64,000 nt of DNA. Origin: CBDCZI01 sp965224495 (GTDB taxonomy: Bacteria > Bacteroidota > Bacteroidia > Cytophagales > JAAEPT01). The translations under genes were made by a program, and so were the position numbers. This document shows positions 60,301-64,000 of the stretch, in pieces. The stretch is taken from contig CBDCZI010000029.1 of NCBI GenBank assembly GCA_965224495.1, positions 124,001-188,000 on the forward strand, in the 5' to 3' direction. Position 1 is the first letter of the stretch; the number at the start of each line of letters is the position of its first letter. Below the pieces are notes generated by a model. It saw only the letters and a list, made by a program, of their open reading frames with translations, was not told the origin of the DNA and made no database searches.

Positions 60301-62199
60301 GATACAGATGATGATAATATTGCTGACCAAAAAATAGATGTAGATGCAGGAGGTACACCATTAACAGTGCCTAATTCGGATACAGATACGAAACCAGATT
60401 ACATTGATATTGATACAGACGGAGACGGAATAGTTGATAATGTAGAAGGACCAGCAACAGTAGAATATGTTGCGCCAAGCGGAACGGATACAGACAATGA
60501 TGGTCTTGATGATGCGTATGATACAGACAATGGAGGAACGCCAGTTGTAATAACAGATACAGATAATGACGGTACACCAGATTATTTAGATTTAGATTCG
60601 GATAACGATTTGGATACAGATACGGAAGAAGGATTTGATTTGGATAACAACGGAACAGCGGACAAAGTCGCAACAGGAAATGATTCGGATAATGACGGAT
60701 TAGATGATGGATTTGATACAGACGGAACTTCGACTACTGATGCAGGAGGAGCGACGAACAACGGTACGAAACCAACAGATTTCCCTGAAAACGACAAAGG
60801 CGTGTTTAATACACCAGATTGGAGAGACCCAATAGATACAGATGGAGATGGTATTCTTGATGTCGATGATTTAGATGATGACAATGACGGTATTCCAGAT
60901 ACAGTAGAAGGAACAGCTGACACCGATGGTGATGGTATTCCAGATAGTTTAGATTTAGATGCTGACAACGACGGTATTCCAGATGCTGTAGAAGCAGGAG
61001 GAGCTGACGTGAACGGAGACGGTATTCTTGACGGATTTGTAGATGTCGATAATGACGGATTAGCAGATAGTGTAGATGATACCGACAACGGAAGTGGAGC
61101 AGGAGAAGTTACAGGTGGAACACCTCTACCAATTCCTAATACTGACGGTGACGGTGTGCCAGATTACAAAGATGTAGATGCCGATAATGATGGAATTACT
61201 GATATTGTAGAAAATGGTGGAACGGATACCAATGGAGATGGAATGATAGACGTACTTGTTGATGCCAATAATGATGGATTGACGGACGATCAAGCAACTT
61301 CAAATCTTGTAGATACGGATAACGATAATATTCCTGATTATTTAGATTTAGATTCGGATAATGATGGTATTACAGATTTAGCTGAATCAGGAGGAGAAGA
61401 TACAGATAACGACGGAGTGATTGATGCGTTTAACGATGCTAATGGAGATGGATTAGATGATGAAGCACCAACAAATGCAACACCTCTTGATACAGACGAA
61501 GACGGTATCCCAGATAGTAAAGACTTGGATGCTGACGGTGATGGTATCAATGATATCATTGAAGACGGAGGAACTGATATTGATAACGACGGAATGATTG
61601 ACAACTTAAACGATGCTGATAGCAACGGATTAGATGACGACGATATCAATGGAAACGGAAGTGTAGATACCGATGGTGATGGTATTCCAAACTTCCAAGA
61701 TACCGATTCAGATGGTGACAGTGTACCAGATGCAGAGGAAGTTGACCCAGAAGGAAAAGGCTTAGGTTTAGCCGATACAGATGGTGATGGAATATTGAAT
61801 TACTTAGATACAGATGATGACAACGATGGTCTTCCGACAATTGAAGAAGTGGGTACTAACGGAGGAGATTGTGATGATGATGGCGGACCAAATTACTTGG
61901 ATACTGACCCTTGTGATTTCATCGTCCCAGCAGGGTTCTCACCAGATGGTGACGGAGTAAATGATTACTTTGTGATTGATGGAATTGATAGATATGAAGA
62001 ATCGACAATTGTGATATTTAACCGTTGGGGTAACAAAGTTTTCGAAGCAGAAGACGGTTACAAAAACGATTGGGATGGAACAAGTAACTCAGGTATAACT
62101 ATCGGAGGAAATGTTTTACCAGTAGGAACTTACTTCTATGTCTTAGATTTAGGTGACGGAAGTAAACTAATCAAAGGATATATTTACTTGAATAAATAA
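45376..62199 (+). CDS. 5,607-aa T9SS type B protein with TSP3 repeats
   Basis: Start at the ATG 45376 with a signal peptide (KKNILLRFLVFLYVGILSLS, cleavage near SYGQ); an upstream in-frame start at 45322 lacks support. Order: a beta-helix-like region (about 30-270), a choice-of-anchor L domain (about 279-538; NKGFSSSDIEGELEFRNC, IRIPFQFASDEYPTYVC), then roughly 5,000 residues of DxDxDG loops (such as DLDSDNDGIPDVVEAGG) typical of TSP3/calcium-binding repeats. Two copies of an unrecognised domain (beginning DDCGFPATNFDAHSYI) interrupt them. It ends with a type B sorting domain (AGFSPDGDGVNDYFVIDGID ... GYIYLNK). Extremely Asp-rich, so very acidic and likely to need Ca2+. Probably a long surface filament or adhesin exported by T9SS. 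The frame is unbroken over 16.8 kb. Confidence 0.93.
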   Translation: MKKNILLRFLVFLYVGILSLSSYGQCLTPAVNVPAGAVEMTMSDVVVASGEVLVVSSDLDLGINNLKISAGGSVYVKPNVKLTAKDLTLNGKMFVADAGGYHSTGAITVGQNAAFGSATSELYLGSGAYFTGEGSLVVTQGGSFGPNLSTVDIFMGDASVFEVCGTTSIGEQEAFHKTGTGVNGNAYFINRAPIASAYTLGIVTLSSTPGGGINWIVMNSSSNVLKGTATKCGDNATAGNCTEWPTNLSIGNCNEAEPIRNGLVTLCTGGGSTGGSPTGATLNKGFSSSDIEGELEFRNCVDVTGVTLSCGAGGTQVGTFSNGISGAALEVDRGIFLTTGDVEEAFTDNSNRRVSDGGGNAGSCGDADLNSLDDNSLGTYDEAVLEFDFVMPLGTDGIRIPFQFASDEYPTYVCSRFNDVFGFWISGGTIGTPQNIALIPATTNPTAVNYVNGGQCGQNQDGATADLTQTALFIDNNDGQPGAIYTEYNGVTKTLYASISGLTAGMSYHFKMAIGDIGDAAYDSGVWVGAIESLEAGGDLVECNLDTDGDGVADFIETATGTNPNDKCDFTLANQNMTPSQEWKDADCDGDGVRNAKEVLDATNLLDDCDYTIASVTLAITSTGDCDGDGVANNVDTDPNNPNICRDADNDGCDDCAITGADGSGGSATNDGLDTDGDGVCNAGDLDDDNDGIPDAIEGTVDTDGDGIPNSLDLDSDNDGVPDIVEAGGTDTNGDGLIDTFTDTDGDGQDDNVTLTAIDTDNDGVPNYLDLDSDNDGTPDVVENGGADTDGNGVLDAFVDTDNDGLSDVVDGNNGGTALVVANSDSDTVPNYLDLDSDNDGIADVVENGGADVNGDGLLDAFVDADGDGFSDVVDTDNNLTPAVNDGIGTTLPNGDTDKDGVPNALDLDSDNDGIVDAIEAGGTDSDGNGELDAFADADGNGFSNVVDEANGGTALVNPNTDGDAVPNYLDIDSDGDGIVDNIEAQTTAGYVAPSGTDTDNDGIDDNYDVDCTPCGSITGVAIVPNNHDGTDEPDYLDLDSDNDGETDLLEGHDTNGNGIIDGGETAPAGTDADGDGLDDNFDTKTLDATNGADGTNASNGTFAGNNLADADNLGVGDLDYREQDSDGDGIDDNIDLDDDNDGIPDLVEGTGDKDGDGIPDYLDLDSDNDGIPDVVEAGGIDADGDGLLDGFVDANNDGQADGTPLTALDADNDGIPNYLDLDSDNDGTPDVVENGGTDTNGDGVLDAFVDTDNDGLSDVVDTNNGGTALIIANSDTDTIPNYLDLDSDNDGIADVVENGGTDANGDGILDGFVDADGDGFNDLIDTDNNLTPTANDGQGTTLPTEDADKDGVPNYLDLDSDNDGIVDAIEAGGTDTDGNGELDAFADADGNGFSNVVDVANGGTALTNPNTDGDAVPNYLDIDSDGDGIVDNIEAQTTAGYIAPTADNNGNGLADNYEGATALVPNNHDGTDEPDYLDLDSDNDGESDVLEGHDTNGNGIIDGGETAPAGTDADGDGLDDNFDTKTLDATNGADGTNASNGTFAGNNLADADVPAQGDLDYREQDSDGDGIDDAIDLDDDNDGIPDLVEGTGDADGDGIPNHLDLDSDNDGIVDLLEAGGTDADGNGIVDVFVDADNDGLADAVDNVGGAVTNGTPLANPNTDGDAVADALDIDSDNDGILDNTEAQTTAGYLAPSGTDTDKDGIDDVYDVDCTPCGSITGVAVVPVNKDSDAIANYLDIDSDNDGIVDNVEFQTTAGYVAPSADTDGNGYADNYETAPGSGLAVNAPFNTDGDAEPDYLDLNSDNDITSDNGEVHTVPPTGLDADNDGLDNAYDVDGTSTTNNGGASNNEDVLAYFNNQNPSTLEVDFRDPSVISNLDDFDGDGITDENDVDDDNDGILDVHEALGFTPTGTVGDDCGFPATNFDAHSYISGSGAGEGLLGAKYRFTDVMTVDGNNLDGIVEITAITGNAVLLDIDKGSSAEWQPEYSVPTPTNNVAQMAFKVTIVTSGTTTAYPLSRFGGVVYDIDGANAVESVILDRPGLFAVDANSLLQQQTVNGVTTFLGPDDTYSGVDLAPKLAMYFNYYNVPQFDIRFSAELLSATANTNLGSVSFDVCKINGLFDPSNTASSSPSQTNGTSEPSGPATGYVYTVNDGPDTDGDGLSDDKDLDADNDGIPDVIEAGGTDANGDGHPGGAYVKTDVDGNGLPNAQAGTPITMADKDQDGKPNHIDLDSDNDGIFDVIEAGGVDGDNDGLVGTDPFVDSDGDGFADIADNLNEITGAPSGNTALPVNDADNDGIDDFLDLDSDNDGIPDAVEGGKDSDGDGNIDAVDLDSDNDGLADIVEAGGTDTDGNGVVDGTFTDTDNDGLADAFDTINSGSGAGEVTTGTALANPDTDNDGIANTQDLDSDNDGTADVVENGGADTNGDGVLDAFVDADNDGFSDVVDTDNGGTAGTPLVIATTDTDTQPDYLDLDSDNDGIADVIENGGTDANGDGVLDTFVDADNDGFSDVVDTNKGGTALANGDADKDGIPNAQDLDSDNDGIVDAIEAGGTDANGDGLLDAFVDADNDGLSDVVDTDNGGTAGVALTNPNTDGDDFPNYLDIDSDGDGIVDNIEAQTTAGYIAPTADNNGNGLADNYEGATALVPNNHDGADEPDYLDLDSDNDGEADVLEGHDLDGNGTIDGGEKAPAGTDTDGDGLDDNFDVNVLDATNGADGTNASNGTTTPLTQGVLSDSDNLGVGDLNFREQDSDGDGIDDLVDLDDDNDGIPDLVEGTGDKDGDGIPDYLDLDSDNDGIPDVVEAGGIDNDGDGLLDGFVDTDNDGKDDNVTLTALDFDDDGIPNYLDLDSDNDGTADVVENGGTDTDGDGVLDAFVDTDNDGFSDVVDTNNGGTSLVIAKTDTDGQPDYLDLDSDNDGIADVIENGGTDANGDGILDDFVDADNDGFSDVVDTNKGGTSLPNGDADKDGIPNAQDLDSDNDGIVDAIEAGGTDANGDGELDAFVDADNDGLSDVVDTDNGGTAGVALTNPNTDGDAVPNYLDIDSDGDGIVDNIEAQTTAGYVAPTADNNGNGLADNYEGATALAPNNHDGTDEPDYLDLDSDNDGEADLLEGHDLNGNAVIDGTENKPSGLDADKDGLDDNFDTQILDATNGADGTNASNGTFAGNNLADADNLGVGDLDYREQDSDGDGIDDNIDLDDDNDGIPDLVEGTGDKDGDGIPNYLDLDSDNDGIPDVVEAGGTDADGDGLLDGFVDTDNDGKDDNVTLTALDSDDDGIPNYLDLDSDNDGTPDVVENGGTDADGDGVLDDYIDTDNDGFSDVVDTNNGGTSLVIAKTDTDGQPDYLDLDSDNDGIPDVVENGGTDADGDGVLDAFVDADGDGFSDVVDANNGGTSLPNGDADKDGVPNYLDLDSDNDGIVDAIEAGGADANGDGELDAFVDADNDGLSDVVDTNNGGTVLANPNTDGDAYPNYLDIDSDGDGIVDNIEAQTTAGYVAPTADNNGNGLADNYEGATALVPNNYDGTDEPDYLDLDTDNDGELDVLEAYDTNGNGTIDGAEKAPAGADADGDGLDDNFDVNVLDATNGADGTNASNGTTTPLTQGVLSDSDNLNVGDLNYREDDTDGDGIDDAIDLDDDNDGIPDLVEGTNDTDGDGIPDDKDLDADNDGVPDIVEAGGIDTDGNGKVDGVFVDTDNDGLADVVDNVGGAVTTGTPLTNPDTDNDGIPNYKDLDSDNDGTTDVTENGGADVDGQLDNFVDADGDGLSDVVDTENGGTAGTPLVIPNTDGDTQPDYLDLDSDNDGLADVIENGGTDANGDGVLDDFVDTDTDGLNDLADGNNGGTTLPNGDADSDGIPNAQDLDSDNDGIADVIEAGGDDADKDGKLDNFVDADNDGLSDVVDTDNGGTAGVALTNPNTDGDAYPNYLDIDSDDDGIIDNIEAQTTAGYVAPSGTDTDGDGLDDNYDGVNAIVPNNHDGDTEPDYLDLDSDNDGQPDALEGHDLDGDGVADVTPTGTDTDLDGLDDAFDTVVARGTTGANGENASNGTINPLTDGIIADFDNTGSGDLDYREDDTDGDGIGNTVDLDDDNDGILDTDEDLNTDGDNDPLTNPTDTDGDGIPNHLDLDSDNDGVLDIVEAGGTDTDGNGTIDGVFVDADNDGLADVVDNVGGSVTNGIPLPVPNTDGDAVPNYLDIDADNDGIVDNVEAQTPAGYVAPSGTDTDKDGIDDAYDVDCTPCGAITGVAVVPENNDTDALPNYLDIDSDNDGIVDNVEFQTTAGYVAPSADTDGNGLADNYETSPGSGVPTSSPVNTDGVDMPDYLDLNSDNDATTDIVEVYSAVTPSGNDADNDGLDDNYDEDGTGTVNNGGASNNENVLTYPNVQNPNTLQVDFRDATDYGTPIDSDGDGLFDNVDVDDDNDGILDVDEALGFTPTPNLGDDCGFPATNFDAHTYIGGTGTGVGTVGAQYRFTDVMTFEGNTLDGIVEITDITGGAVLLDIDKGTSTEWQPEYQVPFPKTGTADMAFKVTIVSSGTTTPYDLPRFGGVIYDIDGANAVESVELKRPGMYAVASNTLLSVTPIPAQGKTIFNGPDDTYSGVDLAPRLAVYFNYFNVPQFDIRFSANLLASAENTNLGSVSFDVCAINGLFDPSNPATSSPTQTNGTSEDSGPSTGYNYVVNDGPDTDGDGISDDKDLDSDNDGIPDVIEAGGDDADKDGHPGATYTATDVDANGLPNAQAGTPIAIEDKDNDGIPNHIDLDSDNDGIFDVVEAGGVDDNNDGIIGGNSIVDANQDGLADNVSPTTGTALPVNDADNDGLEDYLDLDSDNDGIPDTEEGAGDADGDGLSNATDLDSDNDGITDIVEANNGDNSIDPDNDGRIGTGIATDTDNDGLADVVDTDDNTTPVANDGTGTDLANLDSDNDGVKDVVDIDSDNDGIVDIIEAGGIDDNNDGRVDYPTAGDVTSMTDADNDGITDDAVVDTDDDNIADQKIDVDAGGTPLTVPNSDTDTKPDYIDIDTDGDGIVDNVEGPATVEYVAPSGTDTDNDGLDDAYDTDNGGTPVVITDTDNDGTPDYLDLDSDNDLDTDTEEGFDLDNNGTADKVATGNDSDNDGLDDGFDTDGTSTTDAGGATNNGTKPTDFPENDKGVFNTPDWRDPIDTDGDGILDVDDLDDDNDGIPDTVEGTADTDGDGIPDSLDLDADNDGIPDAVEAGGADVNGDGILDGFVDVDNDGLADSVDDTDNGSGAGEVTGGTPLPIPNTDGDGVPDYKDVDADNDGITDIVENGGTDTNGDGMIDVLVDANNDGLTDDQATSNLVDTDNDNIPDYLDLDSDNDGITDLAESGGEDTDNDGVIDAFNDANGDGLDDEAPTNATPLDTDEDGIPDSKDLDADGDGINDIIEDGGTDIDNDGMIDNLNDADSNGLDDDDINGNGSVDTDGDGIPNFQDTDSDGDSVPDAEEVDPEGKGLGLADTDGDGILNYLDTDDDNDGLPTIEEVGTNGGDCDDDGGPNYLDTDPCDFIVPAGFSPDGDGVNDYFVIDGIDRYEESTIVIFNRWGNKVFEAEDGYKNDWDGTSNSGITIGGNVLPVGTYFYVLDLGDGSKLIKGYIYLNK
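50590..52350 (+). repeat. Duplicated 1.75-kb module, copy 1
   Basis: Runs from the block DNVEFQTTAGYVAPSADTDG through the unknown DDCGFPATNFDAH domain to the loops before DAVEGGKDSDGDG. Its partner is at 58144-59890, about 7,554 bp downstream. Confidence 0.8.
58144..59890 (+). repeat. Duplicated 1.75-kb module, copy 2
   Basis: Same order as copy 1 with clear divergence, for example DVDEALGFTPTPNLGDDCGF against DVHEALGFTPTGTVGDDCGF. Confidence 0.8.
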
Positions 62200-62215
62200 A
62201 AAAGCAAGCTATTTC

Positions 62216-62248
62216 TTCCCCTCCTTTCCAAGGAGGGGTTAGGGGTGG
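62216..62248 (+). repeat. CCCCTCCTT hairpin element, copy 2
   Basis: CCCCTCCTT / AAGGAGGGG stem followed by TTAGGGGTGG, the reverse-complement layout of 44903-44939. It follows the giant gene by 17 nt but lacks a T tract, so it is not a classical terminator. Confidence 0.55.
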
Positions 62249-62318
62249 TTTCGCTCTAAACATAAACTTTAAAGTACTCAAGTAAGGGTGGTTTCGCTCT
62301 AAACATAAACTTTAAAGT
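62243..62318 (+). repeat. 33-bp direct repeat, two copies
   Basis: Identical 33-bp copies at 62243-62275 and 62286-62318 (start GGGTGGTTTCGCTCT), 43-bp period. Confidence 0.85.
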
Positions 62319-62426
62319 GTTGAGGTAGGTAGGGTTGAATTGTATTTTGTGCAGGTAGTTTAGCCATAAACACAAAATTTGAATAATTAAAATGGACTTT
62401 TCCCATTAACCGTGGGTGTGTTTATT

Positions 62427-62452
62427 AGATTCCGAAACAAGTTCGGAATGAC
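62427..62452 (-). repeat. Hairpin repeat with GAACTTGTTTC loop, copy 2
   Basis: On the minus strand, ATTCC/GGAAT stem around GAACTTGTTTC. Part of the 459-bp gene-free gap 62200-62658, whose other contents are listed separately. Confidence 0.65.
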
Positions 62453-62464
62453 ATGCTAGCTAGG

Positions 62465-62490
62465 GTCATGCTGAACTTGTTTCAGCATCT
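62465..62490 (+). repeat. Hairpin repeat with GAACTTGTTTC loop, copy 3
   Basis: ATGCT/AGCAT stem around the same loop, opposite orientation to copy 2 and 12 bp away. Confidence 0.65.
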
Positions 62491-62624
62491 GAGTTTGTTC
62501 AATTGCTCTAACTGCCCTTTAGGGGAAAAGAACGAATTAAAATATTGAACTGAATAGAGAAAGCCAATTAGTGATGAAAAAAGCATTAATTATTGAAAGG
62601 ATATAATTAATACGAATTATTAGT

Positions 62625-62632
62625 TATCTTTA
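62625..62632 (+). promoter_or_regulatory. Candidate -7 element for the third giant gene
   Basis: TATCTTTA, one base off TAnnTTTG, 26 nt before the ATG at 62659. Confidence 0.3.
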
Positions 62633-62658
62633 GGGCTCGAATTATTAGTAATTAGAAT

Positions 62659-64000
62659 ATGATAGAATTAATAAAAAAAGGAACTTGCTTTTTAGTCTTA
62701 CTATTAAGTGTTACAACGAACCTACAAGCACAAGCTACCGATGACGCTATCACAGCGAAATTTGGAAAAGTAGAAGGTGTTGCTGTATTCGATAATGATG
62801 GAGGATTTACAGAAGGAGGAACAACAACATTAGTTATTGTAGCGACAGGTACAACGACTTCATCTCAACCTGTGATTGACCTTGCACAAGGAATTATTAC
62901 TTATGCACCTACGTACGCAGAAGCATTAGCAGGAACACCAAAAGAAATAATATATAAAGTATGTACAGATCAAACAGCAACAACTTGTGCAACAGCTACT
63001 ATCACGGTAACTATTACCGATGCTATCGATAGCGATGGCGATGGCGTAACAGATGCAAAAGAAACGTCTGATTTATTTGATGACATAGCACCAGCATTAC
63101 CGATAGGGACAACAAATACAGAACTAAGTCCAGGTGCAACAGATGCTTGTGCTTATAAAGTAACAAGTATAAACACAACAGTAACTTATGCAGGAGATTG
63201 TGATGGTGATGGAGTGAAAGACAGTCAAGAGGCTACAGACGGTACTGATAGAGAACTCGCTTGTTCTTTTAAAACTGAAAGCATTACTTTAGAGATAACT
63301 TCGACACAAGATTGTGATGGTGACGGAGTAACGAGCAAGCAAGAAGGGATTGATGGTACAGATCCAAGTGATGGTTGTAATTATTTACCAGCAAGTCAAA
63401 GCGTAGCAACAGAGCCAGCTTGGAAAGTAATGGATTGTGATGGAGATGGTACACTCAACGGGGTTGATGGAACTAACGGAGCAACAGCTCTAAACCCTTG
63501 CTTAGGAGGTACACCTGATGAGACACATGCTTTTTGGAAAAATTACGATTGTGATGGTGATGGGGTGACTAATCAACAAGAAAAAGACGACCTTACAGAT
63601 CCTGATATAGAATGTGATTTTAAGGTAACGAGTATAACTAAGCCACAAAGTGCAACATGGAATAATGGTGATTGTGATAATGACGGAATTAATAACGGAA
63701 TAGAAGTAGGTGTTAACTCTTTGGAGCCAGTGAATACAGATAATGATGCTTTGCCAGATTTTAAGGATGTAGATTCAGATGGTGATGGTATTTCAGATGA
63801 GATAGAGAAAGCAATTCATTCAGATGATGATGGCGTATTCAATTTTAGAGATTTAGATTCAGATAATGATGAGATATCGGATGCTGACGAAAAAGACCTT
63901 GACGGCGATGGTAAATTAGACGATACAGATAAAGATGGCTTGCCTAATTATATTGATGTTGATGATGATAATGATGGTTTCCCAACAATAAAAGAAGGAA
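62659..64000 (+). CDS. Third giant T9SS-type protein, N-terminal part
   Basis: Open from the ATG at 62659 to the window end (447 codons visible). Signal peptide: MIELIKKGTCFLVLLLSVTT, cleavage near LQAQA. A cadherin-like domain follows (VFDNDGGFTEGGTTTLVIV, with YAPTYAEALAGTPKEIIYKV), then CDGDGV loops alternating with Cys-containing strands, and Asp-rich TSP3 loops. The layout closely parallels the last 500 residues of the first giant protein (compare SYTPTYAEVLNGVAKTIEYT and DGDGVTDAKET), so it is a shorter paralog lacking the 113-aa array. A type B sorting domain is expected soon after 64000. Confidence 0.85.
   Translation, partial: MIELIKKGTCFLVLLLSVTTNLQAQATDDAITAKFGKVEGVAVFDNDGGFTEGGTTTLVIVATGTTTSSQPVIDLAQGIITYAPTYAEALAGTPKEIIYKVCTDQTATTCATATITVTITDAIDSDGDGVTDAKETSDLFDDIAPALPIGTTNTELSPGATDACAYKVTSINTTVTYAGDCDGDGVKDSQEATDGTDRELACSFKTESITLEITSTQDCDGDGVTSKQEGIDGTDPSDGCNYLPASQSVATEPAWKVMDCDGDGTLNGVDGTNGATALNPCLGGTPDETHAFWKNYDCDGDGVTNQQEKDDLTDPDIECDFKVTSITKPQSATWNNGDCDNDGINNGIEVGVNSLEPVNTDNDALPDFKDVDSDGDGISDEIEKAIHSDDDGVFNFRDLDSDNDEISDADEKDLDGDGKLDDTDKDGLPNYIDVDDDNDGFPTIKEG

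Larger units (their letters stand above)
47000..61910 (+). repeat. TSP3 super-repeat region
   Basis: Short DxDxDG loops are arranged in super-repeats of about 1.3 kb (roughly 440 aa). The junction phrase DYREQDSDGDGIDD or a variant recurs near 48,730, 50,055, 53,620, 54,915, 56,220 and 57,570. The super-repeats are similar in DNA but not identical. Confidence 0.85.

Noticed and set aside
45933..61840. Many long minus-strand open frames opposite the second giant gene
   Set aside because: Their translations are Ser/Pro- or Leu/His-rich mirror images of the GAT/GAC-rich sense repeats; none has a start context or family match.

Overview
The window is AT-rich DNA from a member of the Bacteroidota, most likely order Flavobacteriales. 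Evidence: a gldB-type gliding lipoprotein, PorT-like outer-membrane barrels, many Bac-type lipoboxes, TAnnTTTG-type -7 promoter elements, and very large secreted proteins ending in type B type IX secretion (T9SS) sorting domains. No rRNA, tRNA or CRISPR array was seen.

Positions 1-32 kb are ordinary chromosome: the 3' end of ilvD, polA, a NhaD-type antiporter, two beta-barrel proteins, gldB, a glycosyltransferase, an M23 peptidase, alaS-gatB-thioredoxin lipoprotein, rpsU, recQ with a ywbE-like gene, DoxX, YceI, ferritin, ddl-usp, a REP-associated transposase-like gene, menB, and the Suf iron-sulfur operon (sufBCDS, sufE, a DUF59 gene, then a bacilliredoxin).

Positions 32.5-64 kb are accessory. 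There is an N-terminally truncated fragment of a T9SS type A protein, a complete IS1595-family insertion with 28-bp terminal inverted repeats and an 8-bp target duplication, then three co-oriented giant secreted proteins. The first (about 3,350 aa) carries sixteen copies of a 113-aa cadherin-like repeat that are nearly identical at DNA level. The second (5,607 aa) is mostly calcium-binding-type Asp-rich TSP3 repeats and has an internal duplicated 1.75-kb module containing an unrecognised domain. The third runs off the window end. The gaps between these genes hold several families of small hairpin repeats.

A recurrent oddity is single-base frameshifts in genes that should be intact: polA, ywbE-like, sufC, sufD, sufS, the first giant gene and the IS transposase. 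In six of seven the window has one base too many in a short homopolymer. Essential genes are hit, so base-calling error is the simplest explanation, and downstream readers should treat these genes as intact until checked. The most novel-looking items are the RAYT-like gene with two REP-like hairpins and two microsatellites built into its own reading frame, the duplicated unknown domain in the 5,607-aa protein, and intergenic hairpins whose stems vary in a compensatory way around constant loops.
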